Position numbers and translations under genes: made by a program
The notes under the pieces: generated by a model
What the model was told of the DNA's origin: nothing
The model's database searches: none
Seen by the model: only the letters and a program-made list of their open reading frames with translations
Shown here: positions 1-14,000 of the stretch, in pieces
Layout of the letters: each line of letters opens with the position of its first letter
Position numbering within the stretch: the stretch's first letter is position 1
Source of the DNA: Actinomadura pelletieri DSM 43383
GTDB taxonomy: Bacteria; Actinomycetota; Actinomycetes; Streptosporangiales; Streptosporangiaceae
Assembly (NCBI RefSeq): GCF_003634705.1
Contig: NZ_RBWU01000002.1
Coordinates: forward strand, 1,054,001-1,118,000
Direction: 5' to 3'
DNA length: 64,000 nucleotides

Positions 1-1
1 G

Positions 2-3000
2 GGCGTCGCCCGCGCCGCCGTCGTGGTCCGCGACGGGCGACTCGTCGGCTACGCGGCCCCCGGTGATCTCGACGGGGCCGCGCTGCGGGACGCGTTGACC
101 GGGGTCCTGCCGGGGCATCTCGTCCCGGCCGCCGTGGTGGTGCTGCCGGAACTGCCGCTGAACGTGAACGGCAAGCTCGACCGGGCCGCGCTGCCCGAGC
201 CGTCCGCCGTCACCGCCGACGACGGGCGGACGGCGCGCGACGCCCGGGAGGAACTGGTCGCCGCCGCCTTCACCGACGTGCTCGGCGTTCCGGCCGGCCC
301 GGACGGCGACTTCTTCGCGCTCGGCGGGCACTCGCTGCTCGCGACCCGTCTCGTCGGCCGGATCCGCGCGCTGCTCGGCACGGACGTGGCCATCCGCGAC
401 CTGTTCGAGGCGCCCACCCCGGCCGGTCTGATCCGCCGGGCGACGCACCCGTCGAAGGACCGGCCCGCCCTGGTTCCGGCGCCGCGACCGTACCCGGAGC
501 GTATGCCGCTGTCGGCGGCCCAGGCGCGGCTTTGGTTCCTGCACCGGCTCGACGAGGCCGCCACCGCCTACACGATCCCGTTCGCCGTCCGGATCGACGG
601 CGAACTCGACGTCGCCGCCCTGGGCTCGGCATGGGACGACCTGATCGAGCGGCACGAGATCCTGCGCACGATCTATCCGGACGTGGACGGCGTCCCCTAC
701 CAGGAGGTGCTGCCGTCCGGGCCGACGCTCCGCATCGCCGACGCCGCCCCGGGCGACGTGCCCGCGCTGCTCGACGCGGCGGAACGGACCCGGTTCGCGC
801 TGACGACCGAGCCCCCGGTGCGCGGTGTCCTGTACCGGCTCGGTGAGGGGACGTCGTCCTGGCTACTGTCGGTGGTGGTGCACCACATCGCGGGCGACGA
901 GTGGTCGCAGGCCGTGCTGCTGCGCGACCTCGACGCCGCCTACCGCGCCCGCGCCGCCGGTCGGGCACCCGACCTCGCCCCGCCGCCGGTCACCTACCGC
1001 GACTACACCCGGTGGCAGAACGCGCTGCTGGAGGGGCCCGAGGGCGACCGGCAGGCCGCGTTCTGGCGGGACCGGCTGGACGGGCTGCCCGAGGAGATCC
1101 CGCTGCCCGCCGACCGGCCCCGTCCCGCCCGGCCCGACCAGGCCGGCGCCGCGATCCGCGTGCCGCTGCCGGCCGGCCTGCACCGTGACGTGGCCCGGCT
1201 GGCGCGCGCCGCCGGGGCGACGCCGTTCATGGTCTGGCAGGCGGTCGCGGCGGTCCTGCTGGGACGGCTCGGCGGCGGCTCCGACATCCCGCTCGGCGTG
1301 CCCGTCACCGGGCGCTCCGACACCGTCCTGGACGACGTCGCGGGACTGTTCGTCAACACGCTCGTCCTGCGGGTCGGCCTGGACGAGGACGCCTCGTTCG
1401 CCGACCTGGTGTCCCGGGTCCGCGCCGAGCAGCTCGCCCTGCTCGACCACCGCGACCTGCCGTTCGAGCGGCTCGTCGAGATCGCCGCGCACGAGCGCGT
1501 CACCGGACGGCACCCGCTGTTCCAGGTGATGGTGCTGCACCACCGCGACACCGGCGACGACGGCGACATGTTCGGGCTGCGCACCGCCTTGTTGGACGAC
1601 ACGTTCTCCACCGCCCGGTTCGACCTGGCGTTCGCCGTCCGGGAAGGGGACGACGGCACCGACCTGACCCTCATCTACGCCACGTCGAGGTTCGACGAGT
1701 CGACCGCCCGGACGCTCGCCGGACGGTTCGAGACGCTGGCCGGACGCCTCGTCGCCGCACCGGACGCGCCGCTGGCCGCCGCCGACGCGCTGACCCCGGG
1801 CGAACGCGACCTGATCACCGGCGCGTGGAACGCCACCCGCCACGAGGTCCCGGACGGCACCCTCACCGACCGGCTGGAGGCGCAGGCCGCCCGCACCCCG
1901 GACGCACCGGCCGTGCTGTTCGAGGACGAGACCCTCACCTACGCCGAACTGCACGCCCGCGCCGACGCCCTCGCCGCCGACCTGCGCTCGCGCGGTGCCG
2001 GACCCGACCGGGTCGTCGCGGTCGCCCTGCCGCGCTCGACACGGCTCATGGTGGCGCTGCTGGCCGTGCTGAAGGCCGGTGCCGCCTACCTGCCGGTCGA
2101 CCCCGACGATCCGCCCGCCCGCCGCGCCGACATCGTCGGCGACGCGGACGCCGTCGCGCTCCTCACCGACGACCCGGCGGGCCTGGACGGCTTCGTCCCC
2201 GGCGGCGTTCCCGGCCTGTTCGTCCGGGAAGGCGTGCCCTCTCCTGACGGACAGGCCGAGACCGGGCGGGCGCGGCCCGACGACGCCGCCTACGTGATCT
2301 TCACGTCCGGGTCGACCGGACGGCCGAAGGGCGTGGTCGTGTCGCACCGGGCGATCGTCAACCGGCTGGCGTGGATGCAGGCCGAGTACGGGCTGCGCGC
2401 CGACGACCGGGTGCTCCAGAAGACGCCCGCGACGTTCGACGTGTCGGTGTGGGAGTTCTTCTGGGCGCTGTGCGAGGGCGCCTCGGTCGTCCTCGCCGTC
2501 CCCGGCGGGCACCGCGACCCCGCCTATCTCACCGGGCTGATCCGCGAACGCGGCGTGACCACGCTGCATTTCGTGCCGTCCATGCTCAAGGCGTTCCTCA
2601 CCGACCCGGACGTGCCGCGCTGCCAGACCCTGCGCCGCGTCTTCACCAGCGGGGAAGCGCTTCCCGCCGACACGGCCGCCGCGCTGCACGCCGTCCTGCC
2701 GGTGCCGCTGCACAACCTGTACGGGCCCACCGAGGCGGCCGTGGACGTCACCCACTGGCGGTATCGTCCGGGCGCCGAGACCATCCCGATCGGCGCGCCC
2801 GTGTGGAACACCCGGGTGCGCGTGCTCGACGCGCGGCTGCGGCCGGTGCCCGTGGGCGTGCCCGGCGAGCTGTACCTGGCGGGCGTGCAACTCGCCCGCG
2901 GCTACCTGAACCGGGCCGGGCTCACCGCCGAACGGTTCGTCGCCGACCCGTCCGGCGCGCCGGGGGAGCGGATGTACCGGACCGGTGACCTGGTGCGGTG

Positions 3001-5086
3001 GAACGCCGACGGCCTGCTGGAGTACCTCGGCCGCACCGACCACCAGGTCAAGCTCCGCGGGCTGCGCATCGAGCCCGGCGAGATCGAGGCGGCGCTGCGC
3101 GCGCTGCCCGGCGTCGCCGATGTCGCGGTCGTCGTCCGCCGCGACGGCCCCGGCAGCGGAAGGCTCGTCGCCTACCTCACCCCGGCCGCGCTCGACGTCG
3201 ACGCGCTGCGCGCCTCGCTGGCCGCGGTGCTGCCCGCCCACCTGGTACCGGACGACTTCGTGCCGTTGCCCGAGTTCCCCCTGACCTCCAGCGGGAAGCT
3301 CGACCGCAAGGCCCTGCCCGCCCCCGCCCGCCGGGCGCGGGCCCGCAGGTCACCCGACCGCCCGGCGCCCGACCGCCCGACACCCGCCCGCCGCACGCCG
3401 GTCGAGACGGTGTCCGACGACCGGACGTCCCTGCTGGCCGGGGTGTTCGCCGAGGTGCTCGGCCTGGACGAGGTCGCCGACGACCAGGACTTCTTCGGGC
3501 TGGGCGGCGACAGCATCCTGTCCATCCAGGTCGTCGCCAGGGCCCGCAAGGCCGGCCTGCGGGTGACGCCCCAGGACGTCTTCGAGCACCGCACCCCCGG
3601 CGCGCTCGCCGCGGTCGCCCGGCGCGAGCAGGAGGCGCGGCCCCGGAGCGGCACGGCCCTCGACCCGGTGGGGCCGCTGCCGCCGCTGCCGATCATGCAC
3701 TGGCTCGCCGACCTCGGCGGGCCGATCGGCCGGTTCCACCAGTCGGTGCTGCTGCGCACGCCCATGCGCGCCGATCTCGGCTCCCTGACCGGTGCCCTGC
3801 GGAGCCTGGTGGACCACCATGACGCGCTGCGGCTCCGCCTCGACACCACGAGCGGCGTCTGGGCCCTCGCGGTCACCCCGCCCGGCACCGTTCCGGTGAG
3901 CGTCCGGCGCGTGGACGCCGCCGGGGCCGACCTCGACGGTCTCGTCGCCGCCGCGTCGCTCGCGGCGGCCGACCGGCTCGACCCGGAGGCGGGCGAGGTG
4001 CTCCAGGCCGTCTGGTTCGACACCGGGCCGGGGACGGCCGGGCGGCTCCTGCTCTGCGTCCACCACCTGGCCGTCGACGGCGTGTCCTGGCGGACGCTCC
4101 TGCCCGACCTGCGCACGGCGTGGGAGGCCGCGATGTCCGGCAGACCGGCCGCGTTGCCCGCCACGGGGACGTCCCTGCGGGCGTGGGCGCACCGGCTGCT
4201 GGCCGAGGCGCACGACGGTGCCCGGGTGGCGGAACTCCCGTACTGGAAGGGCCTCGCCGCCCCGGACGCGCCGCTGACCGCGCGGCGTCCCGACCCGTCC
4301 CGCGACACGGCGGCCACCCAGGAGACCCTGGTCGTCACCGTGCCGGAGTCCCAGGCCACCGCCCTGCTCACCGACCTGCCGCGCCTCTACCACTGCGGCG
4401 CCGAGGACGTTCTGCTCGCCGGGCTCGCCGCCGCCGTCGTCCAGTGGCGGCAGGGAGACCCGTGGCTGCTCGTCGACCTCGAAGGGCACGGACGGCACCT
4501 GCTCGACGGCACCGACCCGTCCCGGACGGTCGGCTGGTTCACGACCGTCCACCCGGTGAGGCTCGACCTCGGCGGCGTCGCCCCGGACGCCCCCGGCGCC
4601 GTGCTCAAGGCGGTCAAGGAACAGGTGCGCGGCGCCCCCGACCATGGCTTCGGTCACGGTCTGCTGCGCCATCTCAACGCGCGGACCGCCCGCGAACTCG
4701 ACGGCGCGGCCCGCCCGCAGATCCTCTTCAACTACCGGGGCCGCGTCGACGGCCCGGCGACGGACGAGCACTGGCCGCACGCCGACGAGTCCGGTGCGCT
4801 GTCCACCGCGCCCCACCCCGACCTGCCCGCCCGCTACCCCCTGGAGATCGACGCCGCCGCACCGGCCGGCGCCGGGCTGCGCCTGGAACTGACCTGGCCG
4901 GCCCACCTCCTCGACCGGGCCGCCGTCGCGCGGCTCGGTGAGGGTTGGCGGACCGCGCTGGACGCCCTGACCCGCCATGCCGCCGACCCCGCCGCGGGCG
5001 GCCGCACCCCGTCCGACCTGTCGGTGTCGCTGCCGCAGCGGCAGATCGACCGGCTGGAATCCCTGCTGAGGAGCCGACGCAAGTGA
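2..5086 (+). CDS. Siderophore NRPS, 5' truncated (A-end, T, C, A-Ser, T, E)
   Basis: Non-ribosomal peptide synthetase entering from the left edge; first whole codon at 2. In order: the end of an adenylation domain with core A10 ([10 protein letters not shown]); carrier protein with pantetheine Ser111 in GGHS; condensation domain with HHIAGDE from residue 294; complete A domain about 620-1110; carrier protein with Ser1171 in GGDS; epimerization domain about 1220-1670 with HHLAVDG from 1354. I read the ten-residue A-domain code as D-V-W-H-F-S-L-V-D-K, the classical L-serine code of EntF. GGDS followed by an E domain indicates a D-Ser residue. The substrate of the upstream A domain cannot be read. 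The TGA stop overlaps the GTG start of the next NRPS, so the two are translationally coupled and probably act in series. Confidence 0.95.
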   Translation, partial: GVARAAVVVRDGRLVGYAAPGDLDGAALRDALTGVLPGHLVPAAVVVLPELPLNVNGKLDRAALPEPSAVTADDGRTARDAREELVAAAFTDVLGVPAGPDGDFFALGGHSLLATRLVGRIRALLGTDVAIRDLFEAPTPAGLIRRATHPSKDRPALVPAPRPYPERMPLSAAQARLWFLHRLDEAATAYTIPFAVRIDGELDVAALGSAWDDLIERHEILRTIYPDVDGVPYQEVLPSGPTLRIADAAPGDVPALLDAAERTRFALTTEPPVRGVLYRLGEGTSSWLLSVVVHHIAGDEWSQAVLLRDLDAAYRARAAGRAPDLAPPPVTYRDYTRWQNALLEGPEGDRQAAFWRDRLDGLPEEIPLPADRPRPARPDQAGAAIRVPLPAGLHRDVARLARAAGATPFMVWQAVAAVLLGRLGGGSDIPLGVPVTGRSDTVLDDVAGLFVNTLVLRVGLDEDASFADLVSRVRAEQLALLDHRDLPFERLVEIAAHERVTGRHPLFQVMVLHHRDTGDDGDMFGLRTALLDDTFSTARFDLAFAVREGDDGTDLTLIYATSRFDESTARTLAGRFETLAGRLVAAPDAPLAAADALTPGERDLITGAWNATRHEVPDGTLTDRLEAQAARTPDAPAVLFEDETLTYAELHARADALAADLRSRGAGPDRVVAVALPRSTRLMVALLAVLKAGAAYLPVDPDDPPARRADIVGDADAVALLTDDPAGLDGFVPGGVPGLFVREGVPSPDGQAETGRARPDDAAYVIFTSGSTGRPKGVVVSHRAIVNRLAWMQAEYGLRADDRVLQKTPATFDVSVWEFFWALCEGASVVLAVPGGHRDPAYLTGLIRERGVTTLHFVPSMLKAFLTDPDVPRCQTLRRVFTSGEALPADTAAALHAVLPVPLHNLYGPTEAAVDVTHWRYRPGAETIPIGAPVWNTRVRVLDARLRPVPVGVPGELYLAGVQLARGYLNRAGLTAERFVADPSGAPGERMYRTGDLVRWNADGLLEYLGRTDHQVKLRGLRIEPGEIEAALRALPGVADVAVVVRRDGPGSGRLVAYLTPAALDVDALRASLAAVLPAHLVPDDFVPLPEFPLTSSGKLDRKALPAPARRARARRSPDRPAPDRPTPARRTPVETVSDDRTSLLAGVFAEVLGLDEVADDQDFFGLGGDSILSIQVVARARKAGLRVTPQDVFEHRTPGALAAVARREQEARPRSGTALDPVGPLPPLPIMHWLADLGGPIGRFHQSVLLRTPMRADLGSLTGALRSLVDHHDALRLRLDTTSGVWALAVTPPGTVPVSVRRVDAAGADLDGLVAAASLAAADRLDPEAGEVLQAVWFDTGPGTAGRLLLCVHHLAVDGVSWRTLLPDLRTAWEAAMSGRPAALPATGTSLRAWAHRLLAEAHDGARVAELPYWKGLAAPDAPLTARRPDPSRDTAATQETLVVTVPESQATALLTDLPRLYHCGAEDVLLAGLAAAVVQWRQGDPWLLVDLEGHGRHLLDGTDPSRTVGWFTTVHPVRLDLGGVAPDAPGAVLKAVKEQVRGAPDHGFGHGLLRHLNARTARELDGAARPQILFNYRGRVDGPATDEHWPHADESGALSTAPHPDLPARYPLEIDAAAPAGAGLRLELTWPAHLLDRAAVARLGEGWRTALDALTRHAADPAAGGRTPSDLSVSLPQRQIDRLESLLRSRRK

Positions 5087-8000
5087 CCGAGGAATCGTTC
5101 GGATCCATGCTGGAGGACGTCTACCCGCTCTCCCCACTCCAGCGCGGTCTGCTGTTCCACGCCCTGTACGACGACGCCGAACGCGACGTCTACACCGTCC
5201 AGGCCCACCTGGACCTGGACGGGACGGTCGACGCGGCGCGACTCGGGGACGCCGTCGCCGCGCTGCTGCGCCGCCACCCGAACCTGCGGGCCGGGTTCTG
5301 GTTCGAGGACCTCGACGAGCCCGTCCAGTTCGTCCCCACCGACATCGACACGCCGTTCACCGCGACCACCGAGACCGACCTGGACGCGGTGCTGGAACGC
5401 GAGTGGTCGGTGCCGTTCGACGTGACCGGCCCGCCGCTGATCCGCTTCGTGCTCGCCTCCGCCGACCCGCGCCGCCACCGGCTCGTGGTGACCTCGCACC
5501 ACCTGCTCATCGACGGCTGGTCGATGCCGGTGCTGCTGCGCGAACTGTTCGCGTGCTACGACGGGACGCCGCTGCCCCCGGCCCCCCGGTTCCGTGACTA
5601 CCTGCTGTGGCTCGGCGAACGGGACCCCGCCAAGGCGGCGCAGGCGTGGCGGGAGGCGCTGCGCGGGCTGCCCGGCCCGGTCCTCGTCGACCCGGCGGGG
5701 ACGGGCGGTGACCTGCGGGAGCTGCCCGTCGCCGTCCCGGACGAGACGGCGTCCGCGCTGACCGCCGCCGCGGCGCGTGCCGGGGTGACGGTCAACACCG
5801 TCCTCCAGACCGTCTGGGGGCTGACCGTCGGCGCGCTGGCCGGGACGTCCGACGTGGTGTTCGGCGCGACCGTCGCCGGACGGCCCGCCGACCTCGACGG
5901 CGTCGAGGACATGGTCGGGCTGTTCGTCAACACCGTGCCCGTCCGGGTGCGTCCGGCGGGGCCGGGCGACACGTTCGGCGACCTGACCCGAGCCGTCCAG
6001 GACGAGCAGGTCCGGCTGCTCGACCACCACTACTTCGGGCTCGCCGACATCCGCCGCGCCGCCGACGTCCCCGGCACCGGTCCGCTGTTCGACACGCTGC
6101 TGGCGTTCGAGAACTACCAGGGCGACGCGTCCACGCTCACCGCCGGAGGGCTCACGGTCACCGGGCTCGGCGCCCGCGACGCCACGCACTTCCCGCTCAC
6201 GCTCACCGTCCAGCCGGGCCCCGGCACCCTCGGCCTGCTCCTCGCGCACCGCACCGGTGCCGTCGACGAGCCGCTCGCCGCGCTCCTCGCCGAACGCCTC
6301 ACGCTCCTGCTGCGGGCCTTCGCCGCCGACCCGGACGGTGCCGTTCCCGCGCTGCCCGCGCTCGGCGACACCACCTTGCCGGTCATCGTCCCGGAGGCCG
6401 GGCCCGCCCCGTACCGGACGCCCGCGCAGGGCCGTGAGGCGCTGCTGGCGGAGCTGTTCGCGGACGTCCTCGGCGAGCCGGACATCGGCGCCGACGACGA
6501 CTTCTTCGCCCTCGGCGGCGACAGCATCGTGTCCATCACGCTCGTCGGGCGGGCCCGCGCGGCCGGGCTGAACCTGACCGCGCGGCAGGTGTTCGAGCTG
6601 CGCACCGTCGCCGCCCTCGCCGAGGCCGTCACCGCCCTGGAACCGGCGCAGGACGACGCCACGGACTCGGAGACCCCGGCCGACCGGCCGCTGGTCGAGC
6701 TGACCGCCGACGAACGGGCGCTGATCCGCCCGGACGCCGAGGACGTCATGCCGTTGTCGCCGCTCCAGGCCGGGCTGCTGTTCGAGTCCACGTACGACAC
6801 CTCGGGCCGCGACCTCTACATCACCCAGCTCGTCGTGGACGTCCGGCGCCCGCTCGACGCCGACGCGCTGCGCGCCGCCGGGAACGCCCTGCTGGCCCGG
6901 CACGCCAACCTTCGCGCCGGGTTCGTCCAGGAGGGTCTCGGCCGTCCCGTGCAGGTCGTGGCGCCCGCCATGCCGATGCCGTTCCGCGAGGTCGACCTGC
7001 GCGGCCAGGGCCCCGAGGCGCTCGACGCGCTGATGGACGCCGACCGGGCCGAACGCTTCGACCTCGCCGAACCGCCGCTGATCCGGATGACGGCGGTGCG
7101 CCTCGCCGACGACCGGCAGCGGATCGTCGTCACGCACCACACGCTGCTGTGGGACGGCTGGTCGTCCGGCCTCGTCGTGCAGGAACTGCTCGGGCTCGCG
7201 CACGAGCCGGACACCGTCCCGCCGACCGTCCCGTTCCGCCGCTACCTGGAGTGGCTCGACGGCCAGGACGCGGACGAGAGCGCCCGCGCCTGGGCCGCGA
7301 CCCTGGACGGCGTCACCGAACCGACCCTGGTCGCCCCCGGGCACACGCTGCGCGGCGACACCCTGCCGGGCATGGTCCTCACCCCGGTCGGCGACGACCT
7401 CGCCGCCCGGCTCGGCGAGTTCGGCCGCCGCCACGGCCTCACCCTCAACACCCTCGTCAGCGGCGTGTGGAGCCTGCTGCTCGCGTCCCTCACCGGCCGC
7501 GACGACGTCGTGTTCGGCGCGACGGTGTCCGGCCGCCCCGCCGAGATCCCCGGCATCGAGAACACCATCGGCCTGTTCCTCAACACCGTGCCCGTCCGGG
7601 TGCGGCCCCGCCCGGACGAGACGCTGCTCGGCTTCCTGACCCGGCTGCAGGCCGAGCAGGCCGTACTGCTGCCGCACCACCATGTCGGCCTGGCCGAGAT
7701 CCAGCGCGCCGCCGGGATCCCGCAGCTCTTCGACACGTTGCAGGTCGTCCGGAACACCCCGGTCGACATGACCGCCCGCGACCGGCTCACCGAGCACTTC
7801 GGCATCGACGAGGTCGACACGCTCGACGCCACCCACTTCCCGCTGTCGTTCACCACCAACACCGGCCGTGAGCTGTCGTTCGAGTGGAAGTACCGGCGGG
7901 ACGTCTACGAACGCGCCGACGTGGAGGCGATGTCGGCGCGCGTGATGGGGCTCCTCGAAAGGCTCGTCACCGCACCCGACACGCGGCTCGCGGCGCTGGA

Positions 8001-11000
8001 CGTCCTCACCGCCGACGAGCGGACGACCGTCCTCGACCGCTGGAATGCGACCGAGCGGCCGGTGCCGGAGGTGACGATCGCGGACCTGCTGGAGGAGCAG
8101 GCGGCCCGGACTCCGGCCGCGACGGCGCTGGTGTTCGGTGCCGAGCGGGTGTCGTATGGCGAACTGTCGTCCCGGGTGAACCGGTTGGCGCGGTTGCTGA
8201 TCGCGCGTGGTGCGGGCCCGGAAGCTGTCGTGGCGCTCGGGCTGCCACGGTCGGCGGACATGGTCGCGGCGTTGTTCGCGGTGTTGCAGACGGGTGCGGC
8301 GTATCTGCCGTTGGAGTTGGACTATCCGGCGGAGCGGCTGGCGTTCATGGTGGACGACGCCCGGCCCGTGTGCCTGGTGACGACCCGCGCGGTGCGTTCC
8401 GCGCTGCCGGACGCACCGCATGTGGTCGTGCTGGACGATCCGGAAACGGCGGCTGAGCTTGCCGGGTTGCCGGACGGTCCGGTCACCGACGCCGAACGGA
8501 CGGCCCACCTGAACCTGGACCGGCCCGCGTACGTGATCTACACGTCCGGTTCGACGGGTCGTCCCAAGGGCGTGGTGACCCCGTACCGGGGCCTGACCAA
8601 CATGCAGTTCAACCATCGGGAAGCGATCTTCGCCCCGGTGGTCGAAGCCGAGGCCGGAAGGCGGCTGCGGATCGCCCACACGGTGTCGTTCTCGTTCGAC
8701 ATGTCGTGGGAAGAGCTGCTCTGGCTGGTCGAAGGCCACGAGGTGCACGTCCTCGACGAGGAAGTACGCCGCGACGCCGACGCGCTGACCGCCTACTGCG
8801 CCGACCACCGCATCGACGTCATCAACATCACCCCGTCCTACGCGCAGGAACTCATCGACTTCGGGCTCCTCGACGCCGCCCGCCACCGGCCGCCGCTCGT
8901 CCTGCTCGGCGGCGAGGCCGTCCCCGAGGCGCTCTGGACGACCCTCCGCGACACCGAGGGCGTCCTGGGCTACAACCTGTACGGGCCGACCGAGTACACG
9001 ATCAACACCCTCGGCGGCGGCACCACCGACAGCGCCACCTCCACCGTCGGCCGCCCGATCTGGAACACCAAGGCGCTCGTCCTCGACTCGTGGCTGCGTC
9101 CCGTCCCCGTCGGCACACCCGGCGAGCTGTACATCGCCGGGATCGGCATCGCGCGCGGCTACCTCGACCGCCCTGACCTCACCGCCGAACGGTTCGTCGC
9201 CAACCCCTTCGGAACGCCGGGCGAACGGATGTACCGCACCGGCGACCTCGTCCGCTGGCGCTCCGACGGCCTTCTCGACTACCTCGGCCGCACCGACGAC
9301 CAGATCAAGATCCGCGGATACCGGGTCGAACTCGGCGAGATCGAGGACGCGCTGACCCGCCACCCCGAGGTCGCGCAGGCGGCCGTCGTCGTCCGGGAGA
9401 CCGGGGAGACCAGGCGGCTCGTCGGCTATGTCGTCCCCGCGTCCACCGGCGGCGACGGTGACGGCGACCTCGACCAGGTCGGCGAGTGGCGCGAGGTGTA
9501 CGACGCCCAGTACGGGCAGGGCCCCGCCGACGCGTTCGGCGCGGACTTCGTCGGCTGGACGTCCAGCTACGACGGCGCGCCCATCCCGGTCGCGGAGATG
9601 CGCGAATGGCGCGACACGACCGTCGCGGCGATCCGCGCGCTGAACCCGCGCCGCGTCCTCGAACTCGGCGTCGGCACCGGCCTGCTGATGTCGAAGCTCG
9701 CGCCGGACGCCGACGACTACTGGGCCACCGACCTGTCCGCCCCGCTGATCGAGACGCTGCGGGGCCAGGTCGCCGCCGAGCCGTCCCTCGCCGGGAAGGT
9801 CACGCTGCGGGCCGCGCCGGCGCACGACCTCACCGGCCTGCCGCGCGGGCACTTCGACACGATCGTCCTGAACTCGGTCGCGCAGTACTTCCCCAGCGTC
9901 GCCTACCTCGCCGACGTGCTGCGCGGCGCCCTCGACCTGCTCGCCCCCGGCGGCGCGATCTTCGTCGGTGACCTGCGGAACCTGCGCGGCGCCCGCTGCT
10001 TCCACACCGCGATCCAGCTCGCCCGCGCGGGTGCGGGCGCCGACGCTCCCGCCCTGCGCGCCGCCGCGGACCGCGCGCTGCTCCTGGAGAAGGAACTGCT
10101 CCTCGACCCGGCGTTCCCCGCGACGCTGGACCTGCCGGGCGTCACCGGCGTGGACGTGCGGGTCCGGCGCGGCCGGGCCCACAACGAGCTGACCCGGCAC
10201 CGGTTCGACGTCGTCCTGCACACCGGGCCCGTCACCGACGTGTCCACGCTTCCCGTCCTCGACTGGACGGCCGACGACGTCCACGACCTCGGCGGTCTCG
10301 CCTGGCGGCTCGGCTCCGACGCCGCCCCGATCCGCGTCGAGAACGTGCCGAACGCGCGGATGGTCGGCGAGAGCGCCGCCCGCCGCGTCCTCGCCGACGA
10401 CGTCACCGCCGCCGCCGCGCTCCGCGCGCTCACCGCGCCCGGTGGCATCGAGCCCGAGGACCTGCACGACCTCGGCGACCGGCTCGGCCTGCGGACCGTC
10501 GTCACCTGGGGCGACACCGACGACACCGTGGACGTGCTGTTCCTGCCGCCCGGCGGCGGCCCGCTCGGCGGGGTCCGGCCCGCCGCCGCGCCGCCCGTGC
10601 CCGCGAACGAGCCCGGCCGCTCCCGGGCCGCCGGAACGCTGCCCGCGCTGCTGCGCGAACGGCTGCGCACCGCCCTGCCCGAGCACATGATCCCCGCGAC
10701 GATCATGGCGTTGGACCGGCTGCCGCTCACCACCAACGGCAAGCTCGACCGCCGCGCCCTGCCCGTCCCCGACGCCGGAGCCGCCGCCGGGCGCCCGCCC
10801 GCCACGCCGGCGGAGGAGACGCTGTGCCGGCTGGCCGCCGAGGTGCTCGGCGTGCCGTCCGTCGGCGCCGACGACGACTTCTTCGCCCTCGGCGGGCACT
10901 CCCTGCTCGCCACCCGGCTCATCACGAAGGCGCGCGCCGCGCTCGGCGTCCAACTGTCCATCCGCGACCTGTTCGAGGAACGGACCCCCGCCGGGCTCGC

Positions 11001-14000
11001 CGCCCGCGCCGTGCCGAGCGTCCGCGACGACGGCCCGGAACTCGTCCGGCGGGTTCGGCCCGACCGTGTTCCGCTGTCGTACGCGCAGCGCCGCCTGTGG
11101 TTCCTGCACCAACTCGGGGACAGGACGGCCGCCTACAACATCCCGCTGGCGCTCCGCGTCCACGGCGACCTCGACCTGGCCGCGCTGCGCGCCGCGCTCG
11201 GCGACGTGATGGCCCGGCACGAGAGCCTCCGCACGGTCTTCGCCGAGCACGACGGCGTCCCGTACCAGCACGTCCTGGACGACGCCGAACCCGTCATGGA
11301 GATCCTCGACATCACCGAGGACCGGGTCGGCGCCGAGGTCGACGCGGCCGTCCGCCACCCGTTCGCGCTCGACCGTGAGGCGCCGCTGCGGACCCGGGTC
11401 CTCAGGATCGGGCCCGGCCACCAGGTCGTGGTGTTCCTGTTCCACCACATCGCCGGGGACGAATGGTCGATCCGTCCGTTCATGGACGACCTGACCGCCG
11501 CGTACCGGGCCCGCCGTGACGGCCGCGCCCCGGACTGGGAGCCGCTGCCCGTCCAGTACGCCGACTACACGCTCTGGCAGGCCGAACTGCTCGGCGACCC
11601 CGCCGACCCGGAGAGCCGCCTCGGCCGCCAGGCCGCGTTCTGGAAGGACGCGCTCGACGGCATCCCCGAGGAGCTGGCGCTCCCGACCGACCGGCCACGG
11701 CCCGCCGTCGCCCGGTACCGGGGCGGCACCGTCGAACGGGTCCTGCCCGACACGCTCGCCGCCCGGATCCGGGAGGTGGCCGCGCGCACCGGCGCGACCA
11801 CGTTCATGGTCATGCAGGCCGCCGTCGGCGCGCTGCTGCACCGGCTCGGCGCGGGCGACGACATCCCGCTCGGCAGCCCGTCCGCCGGGCGCGACGACGA
11901 CGCCCTCCAGGACCTCGTCGGGTTCTTCGTCAACACGCTGGTGCTGCGCGTCGACGTGTCCGGCGACCCGACGTTCGCCGAGCTGGTCGACCGCGTCAGG
12001 ACGTTCGACCTGGCCGCCTTCAACAACCGGGACATGCCGTTCGAACGGCTCGTGGAGGTGCTCAACCCGCCCCGGTCGCGGGCCCGGCACCCGCTGTTCC
12101 AGGTCATGCTCGGCTACCAGAACCTCGCGAGCGGCAGCGACAGCCTCTTCGGCCTGCGGACCAGGACCGAACCGTTCGGCACGGCCGCCGCCAAGTTCGA
12201 CCTCGACCTCAATGTCATCGAGTACACCGGCGGCGACGGCATGGAGTTCGAGCTGGAGTACGCCGAGGACCTCTTCGACGCGTCGACGGCGGAACTGCTC
12301 CTCGCCCGGCTCGAAGCCCTTCTCACCCAGGTCACCGCCGATCCCGGACGTCCGGTGAGCGAGGTAGACCTGCTCACCGCCGCCGAGACGGGCCTCATCG
12401 ACCGGTGGAACGCCACCGGGCGTCCGGTGCCGGAGGTGACGATCGCGGATCTGTTGGAGGAGCAGGCTTTTCGTACTCCGGATGCGACGGCGTTGGTGTT
12501 CGGTGCCGAGCGGGTGTCGTATGGGGAGTTGTCGTCTCGGGTGAATCGGTTGGCGCGGTTGTTGATCGCGCGTGGGGCGGGTCCTGAGGCGGTGGTGGCG
12601 CTGGGGCTGCCGCGGTCGGCGGACATGGTCGCGGCGTTGTTCGCGGTGTTGCAGACCGGGGCGGCGTATCTGCCGCTCGAACTGGACTATCCGGCGGAAC
12701 GGCTGGCGTTCATGGTGGACGACGCCCGGCCCGTGTGCCTGGTGACGACCCGCGCGGTGCGTCCCTCCCTGCCCGATGCCCCGCATGTGGTCGTGCTCGA
12801 CGATCCGGCGATCGTCGCGGAACTGGCGGGAACGCCGGACGGGTCCCTGGATGAGGTTGAGCGGACGGGTCCCGTGCGGTTGGATCATCCGGCGTACGTG
12901 ATCTACACGTCCGGTTCGACGGGTCGTCCCAAGGGTGTGGTGACCCCGTACCGGGGTCTGACGAACATGCAGTTCAACCATCGCGAGGCGATCTTCGCCC
13001 CGGTCGTGGCGGCGGTCGCCGCGTCCGAGGGGGAACGGCGGTTGCGGATCGCGCACACCGTGTCGTTCTCGTTCGACATGTCGTGGGAAGAGCTGCTCTG
13101 GCTGGTGGAAGGGCATGAGGTGCACGTCCTGGACGAGGAGGTGCGGCGCGACGCAGACGCGCTGACCGCCTACTGCGCCGACCACCGCGTCGACGTCATC
13201 AACGTCACCCCCTCCTACGCGCGGGAGCTGCTGGACCGCGGCCTCCTCGACGCACCCCGGCCGCCGCTCGTCCTGCTCGGCGGCGAGGCCGTCCCCGAGG
13301 CGCTCTGGACGGAACTGCGCGAGGCCGACGGCGTCCTCGGCTACAACCTGTACGGGCCGACCGAGTACACGATCAACACCCTCGGCGGCGGCACCACCGA
13401 CAGCGCCACCTCCACCGTCGGCCGCCCGATCTGGAACACCCGCGCCCACGTCCTGGACGAGCGGTTGCGGCAGGTCCCGGTGGGAGTCCCCGGCGAGCTG
13501 TACATCGCCGGGATCGGCATGGCGCGCGGCTACCTCGACCGCCCCGACCTCACCGCCGAACGGTTCGTCGCCGACCCCTTCGGTGCGCCGGGGGAGCGGA
13601 TGTACCGGACCGGCGACCTCGTCCGGTGGCGCTCGGACGGGCTCCTCGACTACCTCGGCCGCACCGACGACCAGGTCAAGATCAACGGCTACCGGGTCGA
13701 ACTCGGCGAGATCGAGAACGCGCTCGTCGAACGCGCGGACATCGCGCAGGCCGCCGTCATCGCCGGGGAGCACAACGGGCTCAAGCGGCTCGTCGCCTAC
13801 CTGGTGCCGAGCGAGGGCGCCGAGCCGGACACGGCGGCGGTCAGGGCCGCCCTCGCCGTGCGGCTGCCGAAGCACATGGTGCCCGGCGCGTACGCCGTGC
13901 TGCCCCGGCTGCCGCTGACCGTCAACGGCAAGCTCGACCGCCGCGCCCTCCCCGACCCCGAGCCCGTCGCGCCGTCCCGGCCGCCGCGCACCCCGCTGGA

